Assembly: GCA_964553035.1 (NCBI GenBank)
Contig: CAZKJH010000070.1
Coordinates: forward strand, 1 to 19,872
Origin: JBBQIY01 sp964553035
GTDB lineage: Bacteria; Verrucomicrobiota; Kiritimatiellia; RFP12; UBA3636
Reading direction: 5' to 3'
Length of the DNA: 19,872 nucleotides
Below are positions 1 to 7,300 of this stretch, one piece after another. Under the pieces are notes generated by a model. It made no database searches, had not been told where the DNA came from, and worked only from the letters and a program-made list of their open reading frames with translations. Within the stretch, counting starts at the first letter, position 1. Every line of letters begins with the position of its first letter. A program made the translations under genes and the position numbers.

Positions 1-71
1 CACTACCCCCTGACGGAAGTCGCCCCCAGTCGAGCCAGTCGACGTCAGTCGAAAAAAACGCTACCTGAGGA

Positions 72-230
72 ATCGGCGGCAGTCGGCCGGGCGACATTCG
101 AACGGCCAGACCCAAAGAACTGTTTCAGGTCGCAGGTTATCCAGGGTGCTACATTTTGGCCGACGATCTCGATCTCGATGAAGAACGCGTGTTCCGCCTT
201 GACCGGATCGACTGGCGTGTGGGTGTGTGA
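72..230 (+). pseudogene. WYL-domain-like fragment, repeat copy 1
   Basis: This is a truncated, diverged copy of the small WYL-like gene found intact at 1562-1801. From 72 to 215 it matches 1652-1795 codon for codon with nine nucleotide differences in 144. It ends at TGA 228-230 after a different tail (RVGV). The reading frame is open through the shared part, but a TGA at 66-68 lies in the same frame just upstream and no start codon is evident. It therefore looks like a 5'-truncated remnant. The visible part carries the second half of a WYL-type fold, with the segments RPKELFQVAG, CYILADDLD and RVFRLDRIDW. It lies immediately downstream of, and convergent with, the serine protease gene. The preceding 1-60 contains several AGTCG pentamers about ten bases apart and no gene. 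Confidence 0.65.
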
Positions 231-246
231 CTCCAGGACCTTTGCG

Positions 247-1272
247 TCATCGGGCCATGAACAAGGTCGGCGCGGGCGCGGGAAGCGGCAGGATCAGTTC
301 GGGGACGACGCTTTGGAGCCAGTCGAGGCGACGCGAAACGCGGGTGGCGTAGAAGGCCGCCGGTGCGGGCGGTCCGTTCGTCGGCAGATAGGACCAGACG
401 CTGTTGTCGCCGTTGACATCCACGTAGAGGCCACGGCAGTCCATCATCGTGGCCAGGAAGCGCACCTCATTCGTGGACGATTTGAAATAGGCCGGGTTGA
501 TGCTGAAGTTGATGCCTGCGAGCCGCCACTCGCCGGCCTTGCGGAGAAAGACGCCGCCACCGCTGTCGCCATTCGACAGCATGCATTCGTTGGCGGGTCC
601 GGAGGCGTCGAACGTGGCACGCAACAGCAGGGCGTCGCCTGTGGCGGCATAGTCCTCGATCCCCACGATGTTGTTTTCGCCCCACCGACGCGTGTAGGGA
701 GAGGTTCCGAACTTCCAGCCGTTTGTGATAGCTCCGGTGACGACGACGGTGCCGCGGTTTCGCCCGCGCCCGTGAACCACGATGGAACGGCTGACCTCGT
801 CGGGGTCCACGTTCAATCGGGCGTAATTCGTAAAACATCCCTTCACGCGCCAGACCATCAGATCGCTGGCCGGATCGTTGGTGTAGCTGAGCAACGGGAA
901 GCTTTGTCCCTCGTAGACGAACAGGGTGTTGGTGCCGATGACGCCTAGGGAGCGCAGGTGCCACGCGCTGAGCACGGCATTGGTCCCGATGGCCGTCCCC
1001 AGGTAGTTGCCAAGACGTCCAGTGACCTCCCATCCACTGTCGGCCAACGCACCGGAGGGAGCGTTGGTGTTGTGGGCGGGATCGCCGGTGGAGTGGAAAA
1101 CGATTCCGGGTGCAGGACTGGCGAGGCAGAGCAGGACACAAGCGATCCACAAGAGTTGCTGGTGCGGCTCTGTGGCAGAGGGAATGGCGTTCCGTCGGGT
1201 CGTGCTGGGAAATCGGCTTTCAGACGTCAAAGACACACGCCCAAGGGAACCGGGCTGAAGGTGCGCTTTCAT
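247..1272 (-). CDS. secreted trypsin-like (S1-fold) serine protease
   Basis: The 341-residue product carries a recognisable chymotrypsin-fold triad: His in SAWHL (about residue 105), Asp in ASDLMVW (about 137) and Ser in GDSGGG (about 237). The predicted role is peptide-bond hydrolysis outside the cytoplasm. A hydrophobic stretch (LLWIACVLLCLASPAPG, about residues 40-56) looks like a signal peptide, but about 39 residues precede it. That is long for a signal peptide, so the true start may be further downstream. The ATG at 1270-1272 was preferred over a TTG at 1306-1308, although neither has a clear Shine-Dalgarno site. The C-terminus (LILPLPAPAPTLFMAR) has no PEP-CTERM or other anchor. The gene stands alone between WYL copies 1 and 2 and points away from the AbiE-like pair. 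The substrate is unknown. The fold assignment is firm; the start is not. Confidence 0.75.
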   Translation of the reverse strand: MKAHLQPGSLGRVSLTSESRFPSTTRRNAIPSATEPHQQLLWIACVLLCLASPAPGIVFHSTGDPAHNTNAPSGALADSGWEVTGRLGNYLGTAIGTNAVLSAWHLRSLGVIGTNTLFVYEGQSFPLLSYTNDPASDLMVWRVKGCFTNYARLNVDPDEVSRSIVVHGRGRNRGTVVVTGAITNGWKFGTSPYTRRWGENNIVGIEDYAATGDALLLRATFDASGPANECMLSNGDSGGGVFLRKAGEWRLAGINFSINPAYFKSSTNEVRFLATMMDCRGLYVDVNGDNSVWSYLPTNGPPAPAAFYATRVSRRLDWLQSVVPELILPLPAPAPTLFMAR

Positions 1273-1324
1273 GGGGGCATGGTAGTCGAGCCGGGGTGGC
1301 GGTGTCAATCACGAATAAAAATAA

Positions 1325-1468
1325 GGGACAGACCCGAATGGCGCTAACTTAAGCCCTGTTTCCAGCGCTTAATCTTAATCTGTTCTGTTGAAGAGATTAA
1401 GATTAAGATTACGATTATGATTATGAAGGAGAGATTTCCTTAAGTTAGCGCCATTCGGGACAGACCCC
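1325..1468. mobile_element. MITE/REP-like nested inverted-repeat element
   Basis: A perfect 21-bp inverted repeat has arms at 1333-1353 and 1439-1459 (CGAATGGCGCTAACTTAAG and its complement). Both arms overlap an 11-bp direct repeat, GGGACAGACCC, at 1325-1335 and 1457-1467. Nested inside is a second perfect 14-bp inverted repeat, 1368-1381 with 1394-1407, built from AATCTT/AAGATT units. It is followed by a degenerate GATTAA/GATTAT simple repeat to about 1427. The element is non-coding and sits 52 bp upstream of the serine protease ATG. GGGACAGACC-type palindromes are a known look of REP/MITE families mobilised in trans by Y1 transposases, but no transposase is present here, so that link is inference. 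Confidence 0.6.
1368..1407. repeat. inner 14-bp hairpin of the MITE-like element
   Basis: A perfect 14-bp stem (1368-1381 with 1394-1407) encloses a 12-base loop. The stem is AT-rich (CTTAATCTTAATCT) and the right arm runs on into further GATTAA-like units. No T-tract follows on either strand, so an intrinsic terminator is not favoured. Confidence 0.6.
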
Positions 1469-1476
1469 AAAATTCT

Positions 1477-1535
1477 CCCGGCCCCATCACCCCGCAGTAC
1501 CCCGCCGCCCCACAGACCCCCGCCGCCCGATCCCC
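1477..1535 (-). other. C-rich tract, G-quadruplex candidate on minus strand
   Basis: The plus strand has eight or more runs of three to five C separated by spacers of at most seven bases. Read on the minus strand this fits the G3+N1-7 quadruplex pattern at least twice over. The tract lies between the MITE-like element and the GTG start of WYL copy 2 and has no convincing ORF of its own. Whether it folds or affects either neighbour is unknown. Confidence 0.45.
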
Positions 1536-1561
1536 TGGACCGATGGAACACATCACAACGG

Positions 1562-1801
1562 GTGTCCGTGAACACCGACTTCCCGTTGACAGAGGAGCAG
1601 CAGACCATCCTGGCTGCGATTCGTACCCAAACAACGCTCACATTCCGTTACATCGGCGGCTCTCGGCCGAGCGAAATCCGAACGGCCAGACCCAAAGAGC
1701 TGTTTCAGGTCGCAGGTTTTTCAGGGTGCTACATTTTGGCCGACGATCTCGATCTCGATGAAGAACGCGTGTTCCGCCTGGACCGGATCGACTGGCAATA
1801 G
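1562..1801 (+). CDS. small stand-alone WYL-domain-like protein (repeat copy 2)
   Basis: This 79-residue protein has an N-terminal helix (LTEEQQTILAAIRTQ) followed by the pattern of a WYL domain: TLTFRYIGGSRP, a P..LF strand, GCYILADDLD and the ending RVFRLDRIDW. WYL domains in longer proteins act as ligand or nucleic-acid sensors in regulators, including several from defence islands. Here the DNA-binding part is absent, so it could be a minimal sensor, a partner of another regulator, or a truncated gene. The start is GTG 1562 or GTG 1568, with no strong ribosome binding site. From 1656 to 1798 it is identical to copy 3, and copy 1 is about 94% identical. It lies on the same strand as, and 145 bp before, the AbiE-like pair. 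The fold call is fairly good; the function is unknown. Confidence 0.6.
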   Translation: MSVNTDFPLTEEQQTILAAIRTQTTLTFRYIGGSRPSEIRTARPKELFQVAGFSGCYILADDLDLDEERVFRLDRIDWQ

Positions 1802-1830
1802 GATCGTTGGTCGTCTTTGAGGAGGGGGAG

Positions 1831-1849
1831 TTTTTTTTTGGGGGGGGGG
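1831..1849. other. T9-G10 homopolymer junction
   Basis: Nine T are followed directly by ten G, just after a GAGGAGGGGGAG stretch. The tract lies about 48 bp upstream of the -35 box proposed for the AbiE-like pair. Such tracts are prone to slippage and also to sequencing error. No hairpin precedes the T-run, so it is not a normal intrinsic terminator for the WYL gene. Confidence 0.6.
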
Positions 1850-1858
1850 AAATGACAA

Positions 1859-1925
1859 TTGACTTGCAAGTGCAATATTGACTTGCAAGTGCAGTGTTGA
1901 CTTGCAACTACAGATTGTGCATACT
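1859..1925 (+). promoter_or_regulatory. triple 19-bp operator repeat and promoter of the AbiE-like pair
   Basis: Three direct repeats with 19-bp period start at 1859, 1878 and 1897. The first two share TTGACTTGCAAGTGCA and contain the perfect palindrome ACTTGCAAGT (1862-1871 and 1881-1890). The third degenerates to ACTTGCAACT. The third repeat supplies a -35-like TTGACT (1897-1902), 17 bp before a -10-like CATACT (1920-1925), which puts the transcription start near 1932. Known AbiEi antitoxins repress their own operon by binding repeats over the promoter, so these are the likely autoregulatory sites. The repeats are visible in the sequence; the binding is inferred. Confidence 0.6.
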
Positions 1926-1946
1926 AATGGCATGAAAGAGACCTCC

Positions 1947-3002
1947 ATGGAACGAGTCAGGACCACAGATAGAGCCGATTTCGAAACGAAAGTCGCTGTA
2001 GTCGAGGTTAAGCGCCATCTGTCCGCAATCAGGGCTTTACGGGACGGTATGGTCCAGCTTGCTACGATCCTAGCCAACGAACCGAATAAAAGCGGGTATC
2101 TTGTTGCGGTCGACCCTCGGATCAGAGTCGATGCTCTTCAGCGTGAAATGGAAGCTTTCAAGATACTGATGCGTGACACGATTGCCAACCGATTCAAGTT
2201 AATGATCTTTCAGCATGGACGACTCATCGGGCCGACGAGCGACTTCGATCTTGGGGAAATTGGACCGAAACTGAGCGCTTGGATTAACGCAGAGACATTG
2301 GGGACGAACCACAAATTACCAAACGCGGACAAACGGGAGGAGGTTTTCTTAACCCTTCTTCACCGATGGATCACCGGCCAAGGCCCCATGACGGTTCGCT
2401 CTCTTGAAGAAGCGGTCGGGTGCGCCTATCGAACGGTTTCGGCGGCTGTCGAGCAGCTTGGTGCAACCGTCGAACGATCTTCCGATAGGAGCATTTCTTT
2501 GAAATTTTTCCCCGAGCGCGAATGGAAGCGGTTCTTGGCCGTTGCGCAAAAGGTGAGAAGCACGCTTTATTACGCGGACGCCTCCGACCAACCGCGTTCG
2601 CCGGAATCGCTGATGCGGCGACTTGGGCCATTCTGTCGGAAGGACATTGCGATCGGCGGCGTGTTGGGAGCGAAACACTATTTTAAGGATCTGGACATTA
2701 TCGGTATGCCGCGGCTTGACCTGTGCATTCACGCGCCTAGCGGGTCAGCGGATTTGGACTTTGTCTCACGCCTTGATCCGGCCCTAGAACCGACGCGCGA
2801 TCCCGAGCGTCCGGTACGGCTGGCGTTGCACTTTGTCCGTCGCAAAGAGTCCCTGTTTGACACGTCCTCCGGCGAGATGCCGTGGGCGGACCCGGTGGAA
2901 TGTCTGTCGGAGTTGTATCTTGCCCATCTTGATCAGCAGGCAGTCGGTTTTCAGGAATATCTCATTCGTCGAGGGGAGGATTTAAATGGCAAATGGAAGT
3001 AA
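1947..3002 (+). CDS. AbiEi-like winged-helix antitoxin/regulator (type IV TA, putative)
   Basis: With the start at ATG 1947 the product has 351 residues. An N-terminal mostly helical region of about 120 residues is followed by a winged-helix-like section (about 127-187, with GPMTVRSLEEAVGCAYRTVS as the recognition part). A C-terminal domain then contains AIGGVLGAKHYFKDLDIIG (about 236-254) and WADPVECLSELYLAHLDQQA (about 313-332). This resembles the wHTH plus C-terminal antitoxin layout of AbiEi-type proteins. ATG 1947 was chosen because AAAGAG lies six bases upstream and the predicted transcript starts near 1932. ATG 1932 is the alternative, and a TTG at 1878 would lie inside the operator repeats. 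Its end overlaps the next gene by 17 bases. The expected role is to repress the operon and neutralise the partner nucleotidyltransferase. The long N-terminal extension is unusual for the family. Confidence 0.6.
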   Translation: MERVRTTDRADFETKVAVVEVKRHLSAIRALRDGMVQLATILANEPNKSGYLVAVDPRIRVDALQREMEAFKILMRDTIANRFKLMIFQHGRLIGPTSDFDLGEIGPKLSAWINAETLGTNHKLPNADKREEVFLTLLHRWITGQGPMTVRSLEEAVGCAYRTVSAAVEQLGATVERSSDRSISLKFFPEREWKRFLAVAQKVRSTLYYADASDQPRSPESLMRRLGPFCRKDIAIGGVLGAKHYFKDLDIIGMPRLDLCIHAPSGSADLDFVSRLDPALEPTRDPERPVRLALHFVRRKESLFDTSSGEMPWADPVECLSELYLAHLDQQAVGFQEYLIRRGEDLNGKWK

Positions 3003-3927
3003 CGACATGCAGACCGTATCTCCGGCAAAGGTACTACGCGAAATCGCTGAAGCCGTGCCCGAATACTGCCGCGACAAGGTCATCGTCATCGGGAGCCTGG
3101 CAGCCGGGTATTATTTCTTCAAGGATCTGGCCGAGATGGAGGTGCGCACCAAGGATGCCGACTGCCTGCTCTCGCCGCGTGTAGAAGCGATTCCTTCAGG
3201 GATCGCGATCACCGACCAGTTGATGGACGCAGGGTGGACCTACAATCCGGCCAGCGGGTGCACCGGACCGGGTGACGCGAAGACGCCAGATGCCGACCTG
3301 CCTGCCGTGCGGCTCCTTCCCCCGGGGAAAGCGGAGTGGTTCATTGAACTGTTGACCGTTCCGGAAAACTCCGCCAGTCGTGGCAGAAAGTGGCTGCGGA
3401 TCGAGACGAGGCACGGCCATTTCGGTTTACCGAGCTTCGGGTTCCTGTCGCTCGCCAACTATGATCCCATTCTAACCGAGCTCGGTCTTTATATCGCTCG
3501 GCCCGAGATGATGGCGTTGGCGAATCTGTTGAAGCATCCCGTGATCGGGACGGATGTCATGTCGGGCGGGTTTGCGGGACTGACGGGCGTCAAACGCAGC
3601 AACAAGGATCTGGGGCGTGTGCTGGCCCTCGCACGCTTGGCTTTAGCCCGCAACGAGGACGCCCTGTTGGCGTGGCCTGCTATCTGGCTGGCAGCTCTGA
3701 AGAACCGTTTCCCCGCTGAATGGCGTGAACTGGCGAGGCGAACCGGTCAAGGACTGAGGGCGCTTTTATCGAGCGCATCGGACCTTGATCAGGCCTTGCA
3801 TACATGTGTGAACGGGTTGCTGGCGTCTAATCCGCCGACGCTCGCCATCCTTCGGATTACCGGACAACGTCTGATGTCGGACGTTATCGAACCGCTTGAA
3901 AAAGAAGCCGAACAAAAAGAGGGGTAA
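2986..3927 (+). CDS. AbiEii-like nucleotidyltransferase toxin (putative)
   Basis: This 313-residue protein shows a nucleotidyltransferase signature: VIVIGSLAAGYYF with Gly36-Ser37, then RTKDADCLL with Asp57 and Asp59. This is the GS...DxD pattern that holds metal and nucleotide in AbiEii/MNT-type enzymes. The remainder is helical with no transmembrane segment, so it is probably cytosolic. The start ATG is firm: a strong GAGGGGAGG site lies six bases upstream, inside the 3' end of the preceding gene, giving a 17-base overlap and likely translational coupling. In characterised AbiE systems this partner transfers nucleotides to RNA targets and arrests growth. The target here is unknown. It could alternatively be an antibiotic-type nucleotidyltransferase, but pairing with the wHTH gene favours AbiE-like. 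Both genes lie between identical WYL copies and on the strand opposite to most of the window. Confidence 0.65.
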   Translation: MANGSNDMQTVSPAKVLREIAEAVPEYCRDKVIVIGSLAAGYYFFKDLAEMEVRTKDADCLLSPRVEAIPSGIAITDQLMDAGWTYNPASGCTGPGDAKTPDADLPAVRLLPPGKAEWFIELLTVPENSASRGRKWLRIETRHGHFGLPSFGFLSLANYDPILTELGLYIARPEMMALANLLKHPVIGTDVMSGGFAGLTGVKRSNKDLGRVLALARLALARNEDALLAWPAIWLAALKNRFPAEWRELARRTGQGLRALLSSASDLDQALHTCVNGLLASNPPTLAILRITGQRLMSDVIEPLEKEAEQKEG

Positions 3928-3971
3928 CGGGGTCCGCCCTGAAAAAGGGGTATCGGGGCTAACCCTGAAAA
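3921..3971 (+). repeat. imperfect tandem 25-bp GC-rich repeat
   Basis: Two units (3921-3945 and 3947-3971) share GGGGTAWCGGGG, then five variable bases, then CCCTGAAAA. The first unit contains the TAA stop (3925-3927) of the nucleotidyltransferase gene. Each unit can form a weak GGGG/CCC hairpin followed by an A-rich stretch, so it may be a REP-like or transcript-end structure. The function is not established. Confidence 0.55.
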
Positions 3972-3996
3972 TGCCAAATAGCGTTCACGATGGAAC

Positions 3997-4014
3997 AGCC
4001 GCTCCATAGCGGCT
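3997..4014 (+). repeat. short perfect hairpin downstream of the AbiE-like pair
   Basis: AGCCGCT and AGCGGCT form a 7-bp stem around the loop CCAT. The sequence after it (ACTTCC) lacks a T-tract, so this is at best a weak or Rho-assisted transcript end for the AbiE-like operon. Confidence 0.35.
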
Positions 4015-4036
4015 ACTTCCTACAGCGAACTTAACA

Positions 4037-4192
4037 ATGAATAGCGGCTCTCGGCCGAGCGAAATCCGAACGGCCAGACCCAAAGAGCTGTTTCAGGTCG
4101 CAGGTTTTTCAGGGTGCTACATTTTGGCCGACGATCTCGATCTCGATGAAGAACGCGTGTTCCGCCTGGACCGGATCGACTGGCAACCGTGA
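4037..4192 (+). pseudogene. WYL-domain-like fragment, repeat copy 3
   Basis: Bases 4044-4186 are identical to 1656-1798 of the intact WYL-like gene. The first 31 codons of that gene are missing and replaced by unrelated sequence. By chance or selection, an ATG at 4037 is in frame and gives a 51-residue ORF (MNSGSRPSEI... to ...DRIDWQP, stop TGA 4190-4192). It has no visible Shine-Dalgarno site. It keeps only the C-terminal half of the WYL-like fold and is most likely a fragment. The perfect identity with copy 2 points to recent duplication or gene conversion and marks the downstream edge of the AbiE-like segment. Confidence 0.65.
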
Positions 4193-4195
4193 AGG

Positions 4196-4312
4196 TCAGA
4201 ACTCCTTACTTCTCGGCTGATTGTTCATCGGCACGATTTCAACCATACAAGGTCGAGAGAATTTGACAGAAAAATGGTGTCACTTCAACTTCCATGAGGT
4301 AAGGAGTTCTGA
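4196..4312. repeat. spaced 14-bp perfect inverted repeat
   Basis: TCAGAACTCCTTAC at 4196-4209 is exactly complementary to 4299-4312, with 89 bases between. The left arm begins ten bases after the end of WYL copy 3. The right arm lies inside the short ORF at 4239-4367. It may be a remnant of a small mobile element or an RNA stem. No transposase is present. Confidence 0.5.
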
Positions 4313-4367
4313 TATTGCTGTCGAACTTGTCGATATCGAAGATTTTGTCTTTTGATATGTGTTTCAT
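4239..4367 (-). CDS. 42-residue ORF, unrecognised, coupled to the preceding gene
   Basis: Its ATG (4365-4367) overlaps the TGA (4364-4366) of the PcRGLX-like gene as ATGA, a typical translational-coupling arrangement. The product starts MKHISKDKIFDIDKFDSNIR and ends at TGA 4239-4241 after QILSTLYG. It is charged at the N-terminus with no signal peptide and no motif I recognise. It could be a real small protein, the 5' remnant of a longer gene cut off by the WYL-copy rearrangement, or chance. No independent Shine-Dalgarno site was relied on. Confidence 0.25.
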   Translation of the reverse strand: MKHISKDKIFDIDKFDSNIRTPYLMEVEVTPFFCQILSTLYG

Positions 4368-7300
4368 CGTTCTTTTCGAATGCGCTGATTAATCGTAGGT
4401 GGAATTTGTTCCAGCTCTGGTAGGAAGAAATGATCTGGGGAGCTGGCTACTACGGGCGGAACACCGCGTAGCTCAATGTGGGCGGGCCTGCGTGCAATAA
4501 AGCTCCAAAATGCATCGTCTTGCCCGGCTGGAACTGCAATCGTGGTTTGCGGCTGTTTGGACTCGATGGATACGCGCTGTCCGAGCGGATTGCGTAATTC
4601 AATTGCAGAAGAATGCAGGATTGTAAATTCCGCCGTGTGAGCAGGAACCCGAAAATACCAAGTCAGGGGTGCCGCCTCTGGTGTGTTTTTAGGATCGTAG
4701 CGGCCGATCCAAGTGCTGCCACAGCCTTCGCTGAGGCCATTGGGGATGTAGAGTACGATTTGCGAGGCATCCGTCCACGTGACCTCCCAGGGAAGGTCTC
4801 CGGCTCCGGCATCCAGCAGGTAGGTTCCCTGGGCGAGTTCAGCCGGAAGCTGCATATCAAAGAAGCGCGGCGCGGTGCTGATCTCCAAGCTGTAGAGTTC
4901 TTCGCGAAAGGGTTTGAGGATGACCGTTTTAACCGGCTTGCCAGCAAGAGTTAAAAGGCGCGGAGTCAACGGAACCCGTCCACGGAGGTCGAGTGTGATT
5001 GGGCGACCTGCCGGCTTGCGTAAAATCGCATAGACCGGTTTTCCGGATCCGGTTTGTTGCAGGACAGGCACAGGCCCGAGGTCTCCAGCGCGGACGATGG
5101 CATCCATGCCGAGCGCCATGTCGCCGAGTGGATAAGCACTGTTGGACATGCTGATGGAGCTGGTGTCGGACAAGGTCCATTGGTCGGTCTCAACGTTATG
5201 GTACATGGCCACCGCCATGTCTTGGTTGCGTTTCAAAATGCGCGCATACAGCGGATTTCCGGTGATGCGATAGGCGCGGTTCAGCACCCGGGATAAGACG
5301 TTATAATACGTGTGCGGCACGTTGCCCATGGATGTTCTGGCATACGTATCCGCACTGCGCAGCAGTGCTTGTGCTGCCAGCTCGTCTCCGGTGGCCTCGT
5401 ACCAGCGCTCGACGGCTCCGATGTTGGTGCCGTACTTGCCGAGGCCGGTGGCCAGATGGGGAGTCACACCCTGAGGACTCTTGAGGTCCACGAGTGCTGC
5501 GAGACGTTCCCGTCCGATTTCGAGGATTTTCGGATCGCCCGTTTCCTGATACAGGGTTCCCAAATTCTTTAACGTGGCAAATGGGCGGGTTCCAGTGAAA
5601 GGCCCCTTGGATCCGGCATCCCAGAGACGGTTGATCAGCGTGTGGTATGAGTCGGCAACCTCGCGTGCCCGGCGGTAGTCCCGCAGATAATCAAACCAGT
5701 AGAGTTGTCGCAGATCCGTTCCTGAATTGTGGTGGAGCTGACTGTAAGGACTCCAGGGGAACACATTCATGGCAGCACTAAACGCGCCACGATATTTACC
5801 GTAAAGCGTTCCGCTCTTGGTTGTGAAGGAAATGCCAGGTTCGTCCCAGTGAACCATGCAGCGATCCATCCGTTGGCGGTTCGTTTCTTCGGCGTACTCC
5901 AGATATTTACGCTGTCCCGAGCGCGCATACATGCGCCAGAGATGGGTGTGGAAGCCATAATCAATGCCGGGTGAAAAGCGGAAGAGGTACGGGAACCATC
6001 GGTCTTTAAACGAACCCGCTTTGCCGACCCGATACCAGACATGCGGCCCGGCACCGAAGTCCAGAAAGCCGTAATCGCCCCAGGTGCGAATCACGCTCAT
6101 GTAGTGATCGAAGAAGTTTTCCATGTAATCCTCGGCCAGTGGGAAGTGCTTGGTATCGCGGGGATAGAGCGGAGACATGGCTTCGGTACTATACAGCCAG
6201 TGCGGATCGGCGAGCACCGTTGCAGGCTGGCTGAAGGCCTTGAACGTGGAGCTGACCTGCGAGTCAGCCGCATGGCCCGGCAAAAGAAATAGCAGTAACT
6301 CATGAGTTTTTGCCATCCCAAGGGCATGGCCCTCAGCACTCTTTTTCATAACGGCGTTGTAGGCATCGCCATAATCGCCATGCAAGGTTGGATTAAACCA
6401 ATTGGTCGGCCAGCGGGTTAAATAGGTCTCGAGGCGGAAATCGAGTTCACGGTCGCCGCGATTAGACCAGAGTCGTGCAGAAACGGAATTTTCTGAAACC
6501 TGTAGTTCCTTTGGATATTGCTGCCAGAGGTGGCGAATGCCGAGCGCAACACCGGCGCGCGCATTTTGCAGCGTCACCCAATCCCCACACCGTTTGCCCT
6601 CTTTCAAGACGGTTGCTCCTGCTGGCTCGTCGCGGCCGATCACGAAGCGGCAATCTGCATGGGGATCCATGTTGTTAAAATAAAACGCTTTTTCCTGAAA
6701 CATAAAGAGCGGTGGATCTCCAGCTTGTTGCCGAAACCGTGCGGTATGATCGGGCACTTCAGAATCATCGGCGAACGTGACGACGCGTTCCCCCGAGAGG
6801 GCATGGTCAAAGCGGATGCCAAGGTCTTGAAACCAGATGGGGGGGGCGTGATCGCGACGTTCCGCATAACTGCCTTTGGTCGTGTTGCGGGTCAGCACAA
6901 AGGTATGTTCGATACGAACAAAGGATTTGCCTGCGTAGAAATGCAGACGCGTAATGTGTCGGGCGACTCGCTCTTGGTTGATCCCGGTCGTATACCAGCC
7001 TTCGCGTCGAACGGCGACATGCAGTGCTGAGCCTTGTGTGTTCAGGTCTTCGAGTTCGGGTTCCAGCGTCAAGGTGTCTGGCTCCTGGGGATCCGCACCA
7101 CTGAGTGCTAGCCGCCCCTCTTGGTCGATCGCGTACAATTCACCCTGCTCCGAACTCAGGATGCGTTCGCTGTCATCAAACCGTTTATTGCCGTCGAGGT
7201 CGAGCCAGGCTCGTGCGATCAATGGGCCGGTGGTCGGGAGCAGGAACAAGGCAGGGCCGGTAGAAAGTTCAATCCCCTTCGCCGTGTGTTTCAGCGTGAT

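Noticed and set aside
178..948. 256-codon plus-strand ORF
   Set aside because: It is antisense to the serine protease gene, whose triad and signal-like segment are clear. The antisense product has no recognisable fold and looks like a GC-rich shadow frame.
1821..1850. Intrinsic terminator after WYL copy 2
   Set aside because: There is a T-run but no stem upstream of it, and it is followed by a G-run.
1859..1913. CRISPR or iteron origin
   Set aside because: Three 19-bp units with no spacers, directly over a promoter of a predicted self-regulating operon, fit an operator better. No replication initiator gene is present.
1878..1946. TTG start for the AbiEi-like gene
   Set aside because: It lies within the 19-bp repeats and upstream of the predicted -10 box, so it would not be in the transcript. 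The peptide there is repeat-encoded.
72..4186. Integron or CRISPR-type array
   Set aside because: Three copies of a coding-like repeat with kilobase spacing do not fit CRISPR. No integrase gene or attC-like hairpins were found near the copies.
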